A DNA stretch of 64,000 nt from the NCBI GenBank assembly GCA_964384525.1, contig CAYLKO010000002.1, positions 1 to 64,000 on the forward strand. The letters run 5' to 3'. This DNA comes from SHZI01 sp964384525. Its GTDB lineage: Bacteria; Pseudomonadota; Gammaproteobacteria; Steroidobacterales; GCA-2729495. The notes beneath the pieces are model-generated. The model saw only the letters and a program-made list of their open reading frames with translations, made no database searches and was not told where the DNA came from. Made by a program: the position numbers and the translations under genes. Shown here piece after piece: positions 50,367 through 58,948 of the stretch (position 1 is the first letter of the stretch; every line of letters starts with the position of its first letter).

Positions 50367-53009
50367 CTACTTCACGTCGTAAACGGACAGAGTTTCGTCC
50401 GCTTCCCAGACCGCGGTCTCGGTCGGCTGCGGCAGACCAACCAGGCGGGCCGGCAGCGGCAGGGCACTGACGATCGACATCAGAACCGCAGCCAGGTAGG
50501 GAATGGTCTGCACGATCAGCACCGTGATCCACACGGCGCGATCCGGGCTGCCCATGAGGTCGATGTTGCTGACACCCCAGGCGGCCAGGGCCAGCGTCGC
50601 CGCCATCAGCCACTCTTCGCGGGCTGCGCCCATTGCCGCCAGCAAGGCATGCCGTTGGGCCTGTTTGGGGGTGCGGAAGAACGGTTTGTCGCCATGGATC
50701 AGCCCGGACAGCACGGCCGTTGCGACGGTGTGCGACAGGGCGAGGCCGGCCAGCGCGGCCGCGAAAATCTGCCGTGGCCGTGCGCCTACACAGGTGCGAT
50801 AAAGATCGATCAGCTTGGCCGCCTTGAAGGCGAACAGCGACAGCGGCAGCACGGAGAAGATCATCAGCGGCGGATCCACCGACGTCGGCGCGAAGATCAT
50901 CGCCGTCGACCACGCCAGCGCTGCGAAGTTGAACAGCAGGTTGGCGCCGTCGGCGAGCCACGGCAGCCAGCCCGACAGGAAGTGATAGCGCTGGCCGGCG
51001 GTCAGTGCGGAAGGCCGCCAGCCGAGGAGCACGCCGCCATGGCGACGCAGGATCCGCATCGCGCCATAGGCCCAGCGGAAACGCTGCTGGCGGAAGTCGG
51101 CAAAGGTATCCGGCATGAGGCCGCGCCCATACGAGCGGGGCAGATAGGTGGCCTCCCAGCCCTGCATGAAAAGGCGCAGGCCCAGTTCGGCATCCTCGGT
51201 GATGCACCACTCGCCCCAGCCACCGACTGCCTGCAGCGCCTCGCGCCGCACCAGCGTCATCGTGCCGTGCTGGATGATCGCGTTGCGCTCATTGCGCGTC
51301 ACCATGCCGATATGGAAGAAGCCGGAGTATTCGGCATAGCAGCTGGCCTTGAAGGCGTTGTCCAGCGGATCGCGGTAATCCTGCGGCGCCTGGACGATGG
51401 CCAGTCGCGGGTTGGTGAAGGCCGGAGTCAGGTCGCGCAGCCAGTGGCTGTCCACCACATAATCGCTGTCGATCACCGCGATGATTTCGGCATCGTCGGC
51501 GGTGTGGGCCAGGGCGAAATTCAGTGCCCCGGCCTTGAAGCCGGCGAGCGGCGCCACGTGGAAAAAGCGGAAGCGGGCGCCGAGCGTTGCGCAGTGGGCT
51601 TCAACCGGCCGCCATGTGGCCTCGTCGCGGGTGTTGTTGTCCACCACCAGCACTTCGAAGTCCGGATAGTCGAGCTTCGCCAGCGCATCCAGGGTTTCGA
51701 TGACCATGGCGGGCGGTTCGTTGTAGCACGGCACATGGATCGAGACCTTGGGCGCAGGCCGGGAGTCCGTGGTGGCGTCCGTGGTGGTGACGAAGCGCCG
51801 TCGCCAGCTGGTGGCCCATTGGGCCTCGGCCCACTCGTGGGCTTCGGCGAGCACCACGGCAACCACGCCGGTGGAGCCGATGACCAGCAGCAGGCCCACG
51901 AGAATCGTGCTGATCGTCACGTACTGCTGCGAGTATTCGTACATCACCCAGACCACCGCCGTGGCGGTTGTGTAGGCCACCACGGCGAGAAAGCCGCGGC
52001 CTACATTGGCCAGCTTCCGGCTGTCGACCGAGAACGCGAGGAGCAGGATCAGACCGAGGCCGACGGCAATGCCGGCCAGCACCCGCCATTCGGGGATGCG
52101 GACGATGGGTGCGGTAAAGGCAAACTTGGCCTGCCGGTGAACATCGTAGACCCCCCAGTACGCACCCACCGAACCCTCGGTCTGCCCCTTCCAGGGCTGA
52201 TCAAAGGCTTCCATGAGGTAGTAGACGTACTTCTGGCTGGCGGCGCGATCGAGAAAGCGGCGGAGGAACATCGCCTGGTTGGCTTCCGAGGCAACTGCGG
52301 AGTTCCGGGTGCGACCATTGCTGGGCCAGCCAACCTCGGCAAGGACGATCGGCTTGCCGGGGAACCGGCTCTTGAGCGCGGCCACCTTGTCGTCGATGTA
52401 GCCGATCGCCGTGGCCGCATCGATGCCTTCCCAGTAGGGCAGCATGTGCACGGCGAGATAGTCGACATGGTCTGCCAGTTCCGGATGGCGCAGCCAGATG
52501 TGCCAGGGCTCGGCCGTGCTCACCGGCTGGCGGACGGCAGCGCGCACCTTGTCGAGCGTGCGGGACAGTTCGGCAACCGTGACATCGCCACGCAGGATCG
52601 CCTCGTTGCCGATGATCACGCGGATCACGTTCTTGTTGGCCTGGGCCAGATGAATGGCTTCCGACACCTGGGTGGCGTTGTGCGCGGTGCGGGTGTCGAT
52701 CCAGGCGCCGAGGGCCACCTTGATGCCATGGCTTTTCGCCAGGGCTGGAACTTCCGCCAGGGTGCCGTCGGTGCTGTAGGTGCGCACGGAACGGGTACGC
52801 CCCTTGAGCAGCTTCAGGTCTTCATCGATCTGTGCCGTCGTGGGAAAGTCGCCGACCACGGCATCCTGGCCGGCCCGATACGGCGAGAAGGCAAAGCCCT
52901 GGATTTCCTGCGGCCAGGGTGGCTCGGCTACCGGCTGGTTGGCGAGGCCCCACAAGGATACGGTGATCAACCCCACAACAATCGCGATGAGGAATCCAGT
53001 GATGCGCAT
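50367..53009 (-). CDS. ndvB: NdvB-like periplasmic glucan synthase (GH17-GT2 fusion)
   Basis: About 880 residues. After an N-terminal membrane helix (about 5-22) comes a GH17-like domain (35-315; IGNEAIL and VLAEVGWPSNG carry its two Glu), then membrane helices, then a GT2 cellulose-synthase-like domain with VDNNTRDE, DSDYVV, TEDAELG and QQRFRW, and further C-terminal helices. The same architecture makes cyclic beta-1,3/1,6 glucans in Bradyrhizobium and Pseudomonas aeruginosa NdvB, which matter in osmoadaptation and biofilm tolerance. ATG 53009 chosen; GTG 53030 is possible. A CTTAAC direct repeat lies about 100 bp upstream. Confidence 0.88.
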   Translation of the reverse strand: MRITGFLIAIVVGLITVSLWGLANQPVAEPPWPQEIQGFAFSPYRAGQDAVVGDFPTTAQIDEDLKLLKGRTRSVRTYSTDGTLAEVPALAKSHGIKVALGAWIDTRTAHNATQVSEAIHLAQANKNVIRVIIGNEAILRGDVTVAELSRTLDKVRAAVRQPVSTAEPWHIWLRHPELADHVDYLAVHMLPYWEGIDAATAIGYIDDKVAALKSRFPGKPIVLAEVGWPSNGRTRNSAVASEANQAMFLRRFLDRAASQKYVYYLMEAFDQPWKGQTEGSVGAYWGVYDVHRQAKFAFTAPIVRIPEWRVLAGIAVGLGLILLLAFSVDSRKLANVGRGFLAVVAYTTATAVVWVMYEYSQQYVTISTILVGLLLVIGSTGVVAVVLAEAHEWAEAQWATSWRRRFVTTTDATTDSRPAPKVSIHVPCYNEPPAMVIETLDALAKLDYPDFEVLVVDNNTRDEATWRPVEAHCATLGARFRFFHVAPLAGFKAGALNFALAHTADDAEIIAVIDSDYVVDSHWLRDLTPAFTNPRLAIVQAPQDYRDPLDNAFKASCYAEYSGFFHIGMVTRNERNAIIQHGTMTLVRREALQAVGGWGEWCITEDAELGLRLFMQGWEATYLPRSYGRGLMPDTFADFRQQRFRWAYGAMRILRRHGGVLLGWRPSALTAGQRYHFLSGWLPWLADGANLLFNFAALAWSTAMIFAPTSVDPPLMIFSVLPLSLFAFKAAKLIDLYRTCVGARPRQIFAAALAGLALSHTVATAVLSGLIHGDKPFFRTPKQAQRHALLAAMGAAREEWLMAATLALAAWGVSNIDLMGSPDRAVWITVLIVQTIPYLAAVLMSIVSALPLPARLVGLPQPTETAVWEADETLSVYDVK

Positions 53010-53104
53010 GGGTTTTCTTTGACTTGTCACCGCAGGCAGCGGATGGTTGGCGGGGCGCGTATTCTAGTCGCAGTCCAGGCAGATCGTGAGTATTCTCCCG
53101 GCTG

Positions 53105-53121
53105 CTTAACCGGCTCTTAAC
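53105..53121 (+). promoter_or_regulatory. CTTAAC-N5-CTTAAC direct repeat in a divergent promoter region
   Basis: Two perfect CTTAAC half-sites 11 bp apart lie between the glucan synthase (minus) and SDR (plus) genes. The form YTTAAN-N5-YTTAAN is that of the PmrA box and related OmpR-family sites. A TATTTA element follows at 53144 for the plus-strand gene, and a TAGAAT-like -10 lies at about 53071-53076 for the minus-strand gene. TTAA is rare in this GC-rich window, so a spaced perfect pair is notable. Confidence 0.5.
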
Positions 53122-53176
53122 TGTCGCCGGACCAGACCTCCGATATTTAAACCGTGATGACGAAAAGGGCCCGGGC

Positions 53177-53977
53177 ATGAATGTGGTTGTTACTGGCAGT
53201 ACCAAAGGCATCGGCTTTGGCCTGGCGCGCGAGTTTCTCCAGCGCGGGCACGATGTGGTGGTCTCCAGCCGGGGCTCCGCCGCGGTCGAGAAGGCCGTGA
53301 CGGCACTGCGCACCGCGTTCCCGGCCCGCAAGGTGGTCGGCAAGGTATGTGACGTTGCCGATTACGGGCAGGTGCAGGCCCTGTGGGAGGCTGCGGTGGC
53401 GGGGTTGGGCAGTGTCGACATCTGGGTGAACAACGCCGGCCGGGATGGCCGCAAGGTTCCGTTTTTCATGATTCCGCCGGATGACTACGCGAAGACCGTC
53501 AACACCAACGTGATCGGGCTCATGCACTGCCACCGGGTGGCTGTTCCCGGCATGTACAAGCAGGGTGCGGGCATGATCTGGAACATGGAGGGTTTTGGCA
53601 GCAACGGCGCGGTGCGCCCGACGATCAGCCCTTACGGCGCCACCAAGTATGCCCTCCGGTATTTCACCAAGGCGATGGTGGCGGAGCTTGCAAAGACGCC
53701 CGTCCGGATCGGCTACCTGAGCCCCGGCATGGTGCTCACCGAACTTCTGGTGCCGCCGCCTGAACGCCGTGACAAGAACTGGGAACGATCGAGGAAGATC
53801 CTGAACATCCTCGCCGACACGGTCGAAACCGTGACCCCTTTTCTGGTCGAGGGCATGCTGCGCGAGCATGGCAAGCACGGCGCCGCCGTGCGCTGGCTGA
53901 CCAACCGGAAAATCCAGGGGCGCTTCCTGATGAACCTGTTCAGGAAGCGCGATGTACTCGGCCCGCTGGGCATCTGA
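53177..53977 (+). CDS. SDR-family oxidoreductase (NYC1/chlorophyll b reductase-like)
   Basis: A 266-residue classical SDR: TGSTKGIGFGLA (cofactor), VDIWVNNAGRD, and the active-site YGATK with the Lys. In place of the usual SS before the Tyr it reads WNMEGFGSNG, as in the NYC1/NOL-like subgroup. That subgroup is named after plant chlorophyll b reductases, but bacterial members reduce unknown ketones or aldehydes; steroid or terpenoid ketones are possible. AAAAGGGCCCGGGC precedes the ATG. Confidence 0.85.
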   Translation: MNVVVTGSTKGIGFGLAREFLQRGHDVVVSSRGSAAVEKAVTALRTAFPARKVVGKVCDVADYGQVQALWEAAVAGLGSVDIWVNNAGRDGRKVPFFMIPPDDYAKTVNTNVIGLMHCHRVAVPGMYKQGAGMIWNMEGFGSNGAVRPTISPYGATKYALRYFTKAMVAELAKTPVRIGYLSPGMVLTELLVPPPERRDKNWERSRKILNILADTVETVTPFLVEGMLREHGKHGAAVRWLTNRKIQGRFLMNLFRKRDVLGPLGI

Positions 53978-53998
53978 GCCCGCGGGCAGCCGGACCGG

Positions 53999-54826
53999 TC
54001 AGGCCGGCTTGACGGCCATCACGCCGGCATTCTCGCGGTCATCCATCCGGCCCGGACCGGTGAAGTCCGGCCGGGGAATGAAGGCGGCATCCAGCACAAC
54101 GAGACCAGCCTCGCTGCAGGTCCGGGCCAGCAGGTCGGGGTCCAGCACGTTCATGAAAGGCGGCTTGTCGATGGGCTTGACCGCGGCTTGCGCCTTGGCG
54201 GTGGCGCTGGCTGGCAGATAGTTGTGCAGGCCGACCATCATGCCCGGCCAGCGATCGCCCCGGGCCTTGGCCGCCTCGAACTCCGGGATCTTGGTGCGCC
54301 AGATGCCGTAGGGCGTATCCGCCACGAGGTAGAGATGCCCGCCGGGCACGAGCCAGTCGGCCATCTTGCGTACCGATGCATCCACATCGTCGCCAGCCAG
54401 GAAATGCAGGACTCGTGAACATAAAATGGCGCCGAAACTGCCGGCCGGAAAATCCAGGTGGGGCAGGGCGCCGGCCCGCAGCTCGAGGTTGGCCAAAAGC
54501 TCCGGCGGGACCTTGTCGCGGAGAATGTCCAGATGCCGCGGGTCCAGATCCGAGGCCGTGATCCGTTCTCCGGCTCCCAGGTCAGGGTTGGTCGAGACGC
54601 CATAGGCGCTGCCCACTTCCAGCACGGGCTGGCCCGGGCTGCGGCCCAGTTTGCCGGCCTCTTCGATGAAGGCATTCGCGAAGCGGTCGCGCACCTCGAA
54701 CATGAAGCCCGTGCCATTCATGGTGGCAACCATGCGATTGCCGGTCCAGCCCGGCTGGGTCTGTGGGGGGGTGTATTGCGCCGGCTTGTCCGGCGGCGGA
54801 GGCCCGGGGCTGGTTTTGTCTGTCAT
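53999..54826 (-). CDS. Class I SAM-dependent methyltransferase
   Basis: About 275 residues. The SAM-binding strand-loop LEVGSAYGVS, the acidic end of strand 2 in ITASDLDPRHL, and the motif IV-like ILCSRVLHFLAG identify the fold. The N-terminus is Pro/Gln-rich and disordered. Substrate unknown. Either of two close ATGs (54832, 54826) could be the start. Convergent with the SDR gene (21 bp apart), divergent from the nitrilase-like gene. Confidence 0.82.
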   Translation of the reverse strand: MTDKTSPGPPPPDKPAQYTPPQTQPGWTGNRMVATMNGTGFMFEVRDRFANAFIEEAGKLGRSPGQPVLEVGSAYGVSTNPDLGAGERITASDLDPRHLDILRDKVPPELLANLELRAGALPHLDFPAGSFGAILCSRVLHFLAGDDVDASVRKMADWLVPGGHLYLVADTPYGIWRTKIPEFEAAKARGDRWPGMMVGLHNYLPASATAKAQAAVKPIDKPPFMNVLDPDLLARTCSEAGLVVLDAAFIPRPDFTGPGRMDDRENAGVMAVKPA

Positions 54827-54973
54827 GGGCATGATCTTAATACACGTCATTGACTGGCGCAGAGGCCGATGTCGCCGATACTGACACGTGGACGGCAGCG
54901 CAGATGACTGCAGCCGGATGCCGGTTGTCTTCTCTATACTGCCGCATGGACCACAGGGCCGGGAGGCATCGGT

Positions 54974-56044
54974 TTGGACAACCAGCAGGAACACATCGAG
55001 TACATCGGCGTCGCGTTGCAGATTTCCGTCAAGGGCGTCAACCGATGTACCGACCGGGCGTCATCCCGGACGCGCATCAACGAGAACATTGCGCGCATCG
55101 GTGAGTACACCACCACAGCCGCGAACTTCCTGCGGTTCTTCTACGGTCTTCCGGTGAAGCTGGTCGCCTTGCCCGAGTACGTGGTCACCGGCTTTCCGAT
55201 GCGTGAGTCGGTGCAGGAGTGGCGGGATCGCGCCTGCCTGGAACAGAACGGACCCGAGTACGAAGCGTTGGGCAGGATCGCGCAGTCCAACAACCTGTTT
55301 CTGTCGGGCAACGTCTACGAAATCGACCCGCACTTTCCAACGCTGTATTTCCAGACCTGCTTCATCATCGGCCCGAATGGCAATGTCATTCTCCGCTACC
55401 GGCGGCTGACCTCGTGTTTCGAGCCAACGCCCCATGATGTCTGGGACAAGTATCTCGACATCTACGGTGAAGATGCGATTTTCCCCGTGGCAAAAACCGA
55501 GATCGGCAACCTGGGCACGATCGCGTCTGAGGAAATCCTCTATCCGGAGATCACCCGGTGCGTCGTCATGCGCGGCGCTGAAGTCATCCTGCATCCAACC
55601 AGCGAGCCCGGCAGCGCCCAACGAACCATCAAGGAAACCTGTCGTCTGGCGCGGGCCATCGAGAACCAGGTCTTCGTCGTGTCGGCCAACACCGCCACGA
55701 TCGACGATATCCCGATTCCGCCGTACACCTGCAGCGCGATGTCGAAGATCGTGGACTTCAACGGACACATCCTTGCCGAAGCTGCCCAGGGCGGCGAAGC
55801 CTTCAATTCGAATGCCGTGATGGATATCAGCGCACTGCGCCGGACCCGGCGGCGGACGGCCATGTCGAACGTGATGTCGCGCCAGCCCTTTGGCATCTAT
55901 GCCAAGAGCTATGCCGACGCCGACTACCATCAGTCGAATTTCCTGCTGCGTGACAACGCAGTGGTCGAGCCGCCGTCGCGCGACGAGTTCCGGCGTCGCC
56001 AGGAACAGAACATCGAGCGGTTGGTAAAGTCCGGCCTGCTGTAA
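54974..56044 (+). CDS. Nitrilase-superfamily protein lacking catalytic Cys and Lys
   Basis: A 356-residue protein with the carbon-nitrogen hydrolase fold. The Glu of the triad is present (LPEYV, Glu68). The lysine position (YRK in active enzymes) is YRR, Arg144. The nucleophile region reads GTIASEEILYPE; aligning the conserved P-E places Ser185 where the catalytic Cys belongs. The remaining framework (RGAEVILHPTSE, ARAIENQVFVVSAN) is well kept, so this is not a decaying gene. TTG start, preceded by GGGAGGC 6 bases upstream. It lies 35 bp before the molybdoenzyme operon in the same direction. Confidence 0.82.
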   Translation: MDNQQEHIEYIGVALQISVKGVNRCTDRASSRTRINENIARIGEYTTTAANFLRFFYGLPVKLVALPEYVVTGFPMRESVQEWRDRACLEQNGPEYEALGRIAQSNNLFLSGNVYEIDPHFPTLYFQTCFIIGPNGNVILRYRRLTSCFEPTPHDVWDKYLDIYGEDAIFPVAKTEIGNLGTIASEEILYPEITRCVVMRGAEVILHPTSEPGSAQRTIKETCRLARAIENQVFVVSANTATIDDIPIPPYTCSAMSKIVDFNGHILAEAAQGGEAFNSNAVMDISALRRTRRRTAMSNVMSRQPFGIYAKSYADADYHQSNFLLRDNAVVEPPSRDEFRRRQEQNIERLVKSGLL

Positions 56045-56079
56045 GTTAGACTCACGATACTTTCCGGAGGAGCACCTGC

Positions 56080-58920
56080 ATGGCTGAATTCAGCACCGAC
56101 CGCCGCGGCTTTCTGAAGGGTTCCGGTGCAGCCGCTGCTGCAGCGCTCTCGCTCAAATACATGTCAGCCACGGAAGTGCTCGCCGCGGAACCACCCCCGG
56201 TTTACGGCGTGTGGGAAGACATGATGCGAAAAAAGTGGACCTGGGACCGCGTGGTCCGGGGCAGCCGCGGCATCAACTGCACCGGTCACTGCGCCTTCAA
56301 CATCTACGTCAAGAACGGCATCGTCTGGCGCGAAGAGCAGCAGGGCGAGTACGGCCGTTCGGGCGAGGACACGCCGGACTACGGTCCGCGCGGCTGCCAG
56401 AAGGGCATGCGGCAGTCCAAGTACATGTATGGCAAGCAGCGGGTGCTCTACCCGATGAAGCGCGTGGGTGAGCGCGGCGCCGGCCAGTGGATGCGCCTGA
56501 GCTGGGACCAGGCGATCGACGAGATCACCGACAAATTCATCGAGCACGCCACGCAGTCCGGTCCGGATTCCATCACTTTTGCGATGGGCACCCAGATGAT
56601 CCTGAAGCGGGCAACCTTCACGGCCTTGTTCCGTTTTGCCAATACCACGGGTGTGGTGATTCCGGAAACCTTTGCCGGCGTGGGCGATCTGCCCGCTGGC
56701 GCCTACATGACGCTGGGCTACAGCCTGCCCGGTGACAACATGGCCGCCATCTTCAAGTCAAAATGCGTGCTGATCTGGGCCTGCAACCCGGCGGCCACGC
56801 GCATTCCCGATGCGCATTTTTTCTGGGAGGCGAAATACAACGGCACGGAAGTGGTCAGCATCACGCCGGAATTCAGCCAGACCGCCATTCACAGCTCGAA
56901 GTGGCTCAATCCAAAACCCGGCACCGACACGGCGCTGGCGATGGCAATGGTGCAGACCATCATCCAGGACGGGCTGATCGAGTGGGACTATGTGCGCGAA
57001 CAGACTGATCTGCCGTTTCTGGTGCGCGTGGACAACGACAAATTCCTGCGCGCCAGCGATTTTGGCGAAAGTGATGACCGGGCTGAAAAGTCCTTCTATT
57101 TCTGGGACGAGCTGACCGGCGGCGTGGTCAAGGCGCCGGCCACCGGCTACGGTGACAAGCCGGGTGCTCCGGCGCCGGAACCGGCCGAGCCGCCGTCGTT
57201 GAAGCTGACCAACCTCAAGCCCGCCGTTGAAGGCCGCTGGAAGGTCAAAACGCCGAAGGGTGTGGTGGAGGTCACCACGGTGTACTCGCGGGTGAAGGAG
57301 CTTTGCAAGCGGGACTACACCCCGGAAAAGGCCCAGGCCATCACCGGCGTGCATGCCGACAACATCCGGATGGTCGCCCGCAGCTTTGCGAAGTCGGGTG
57401 CCGGCATGATCTTTGCCGGCTATCGGGCCTGCAAGTGGCTGCACGGCGACAAGCTCCAGCGGGCCTGGCTCCTGATGTGCGCCCTGACCGGCAACACTGG
57501 TCGCGAGGGCGGCGGGCTGCAGATCACCAATCTGGCGAAGGCGGATGGCTTCGCGAAGTTTGTCTTCGCCGGCATCGGTCCCCGGGTGAAGATTGCCGCC
57601 ATCTCGATCTGGGACTATGCCAAGGCCGATGGCAAGGGCCTGAACGAACAGACCTACGGCAAGAAGATGGCCGACCACCTGGACAAGCATTACCAGGCAT
57701 CGATCAACAACGGCTGGCTGCCCGACTATTCAAAGACGCCGTGGAAGATGGCCTTCATGGCCGGGCACAACACCGCCAACTGGCGGGCGGCCGGCACCCG
57801 CTTCCGCGAAACGGTGATGGCGAAGCTGGAAACCATCGTCACCCTGGCGCCCGACATGGGCATCACGGCCATGTATTCCGACTATGTGCTGCCGGTGGCC
57901 CACCATTACGAGCGGCAGGATTTCGTCATGGAGGGTCGCACGCCCTATATCCAGGTGCTGGATCAGGCTGTGCCGCCACTGGGCGAGTCCGAGGATGACT
58001 GGTCGATCATGGCGCGCATGGCCAAAGCGATCAGCGCCAAGGCCAGGGCGCGCAAGCTGCCGCCGGTCAAGGATGTACTCTTCGGCAAGCCGATCGAGCA
58101 TGACTACAGCCAGGTCGAGGAACTCTTCACGCTCAATGGCAAGATCCAGGGCACGAAGGACATAGTCCAGTTCCTGATCGACAACTCCGAGGGCATACCG
58201 AAGGTCAGCTTCGAGGAACTTCGCCAGCGGGGTTTCGTGCGCGGGGATGACTCCGGGAACGTGCAGTTCGGCAAGCATTCCCCCTACGGTTACAACGGCC
58301 TTTCGAGCATTCACGACAAAAAACCCTATGCCACGCTGACGGGCCGCCAGCAGTTCTACTTCGATCACGACTGGTTCCTGAGTGAAGGCGAGGCATTGCC
58401 GGTGCACGTCGATCCGCTGGCGATCATTGGCTATCCGCTGCGGCTCTCGATGGGCCATGCGCGCCACAGCATCCACAGCTGGTGCCGGGATGACACCCTG
58501 CTGCTCAGCCTGCAGCGTGGCGAGCCGGATATCTACGTGAATCCGGATGACGCGGCCAGGCGCGGCGTGAAGGACACGGACCTCGTCCGCACCTTCAACT
58601 CGCTGGGATCATTCATCGCCATGGCGCATGTCAGTTCCAGCATGCAGCCGGGGCAGATGTTCATGTTCCACGGCTGGGATCCGATGATGTTTCGCGGCCG
58701 GCAGAACTTCAGCGGCGCCATTCCGACCGCCGGCCTGCTGAAGCCGACCTCACTGGTCGGCAACTATGGCCACATCGGCTATCGCGCACCGGAGTACGTG
58801 CCGAACCAGACCTATCACGACTGCACCGTCGATTTCGAGAAGTACGTGGAGCCGGCGAAAGGCGTGGCTGCGGCCAATCGCATGAAGCTTGCGCCTGAAA
58901 CGGTTTCCACCCGCGCCTGA
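56080..58920 (+). CDS. Molybdopterin oxidoreductase, type II DMSO-reductase family (C25DH/EBDH-like alpha)
   Basis: A 946-residue catalytic subunit with a Tat signal (DRRGFLKGSG, residues 7-16). The N-terminal cluster site shows Cys67, Cys71 and Cys106, but the usual His four residues before the first Cys is Arg63 (GSRGINCTGHC). TRIPDAHFFWEAKYNG and the KPGTDTALAMAMVQ helix place it in the type II family with NarG, ethylbenzene dehydrogenase and steroid C25 dehydrogenase; Asp203 in GDLPAG is the likely molybdenum ligand. Members hydroxylate hydrocarbons with water or reduce oxyanions. Followed by its beta subunit after 28 bp. A hydroxylase role is inference. Confidence 0.85.
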   Translation: MAEFSTDRRGFLKGSGAAAAAALSLKYMSATEVLAAEPPPVYGVWEDMMRKKWTWDRVVRGSRGINCTGHCAFNIYVKNGIVWREEQQGEYGRSGEDTPDYGPRGCQKGMRQSKYMYGKQRVLYPMKRVGERGAGQWMRLSWDQAIDEITDKFIEHATQSGPDSITFAMGTQMILKRATFTALFRFANTTGVVIPETFAGVGDLPAGAYMTLGYSLPGDNMAAIFKSKCVLIWACNPAATRIPDAHFFWEAKYNGTEVVSITPEFSQTAIHSSKWLNPKPGTDTALAMAMVQTIIQDGLIEWDYVREQTDLPFLVRVDNDKFLRASDFGESDDRAEKSFYFWDELTGGVVKAPATGYGDKPGAPAPEPAEPPSLKLTNLKPAVEGRWKVKTPKGVVEVTTVYSRVKELCKRDYTPEKAQAITGVHADNIRMVARSFAKSGAGMIFAGYRACKWLHGDKLQRAWLLMCALTGNTGREGGGLQITNLAKADGFAKFVFAGIGPRVKIAAISIWDYAKADGKGLNEQTYGKKMADHLDKHYQASINNGWLPDYSKTPWKMAFMAGHNTANWRAAGTRFRETVMAKLETIVTLAPDMGITAMYSDYVLPVAHHYERQDFVMEGRTPYIQVLDQAVPPLGESEDDWSIMARMAKAISAKARARKLPPVKDVLFGKPIEHDYSQVEELFTLNGKIQGTKDIVQFLIDNSEGIPKVSFEELRQRGFVRGDDSGNVQFGKHSPYGYNGLSSIHDKKPYATLTGRQQFYFDHDWFLSEGEALPVHVDPLAIIGYPLRLSMGHARHSIHSWCRDDTLLLSLQRGEPDIYVNPDDAARRGVKDTDLVRTFNSLGSFIAMAHVSSSMQPGQMFMFHGWDPMMFRGRQNFSGAIPTAGLLKPTSLVGNYGHIGYRAPEYVPNQTYHDCTVDFEKYVEPAKGVAAANRMKLAPETVSTRA

Positions 58921-58948
58921 GAGCGCTCCGACCTGGAGTCAACGAACA

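Noticed and set aside
50649..53120. 823-codon open frame antisense to the glucan synthase
   Set aside because: Same shadow effect; the plus-strand reading has no recognisable motif while the minus strand encodes intact GH17 and GT2 domains.
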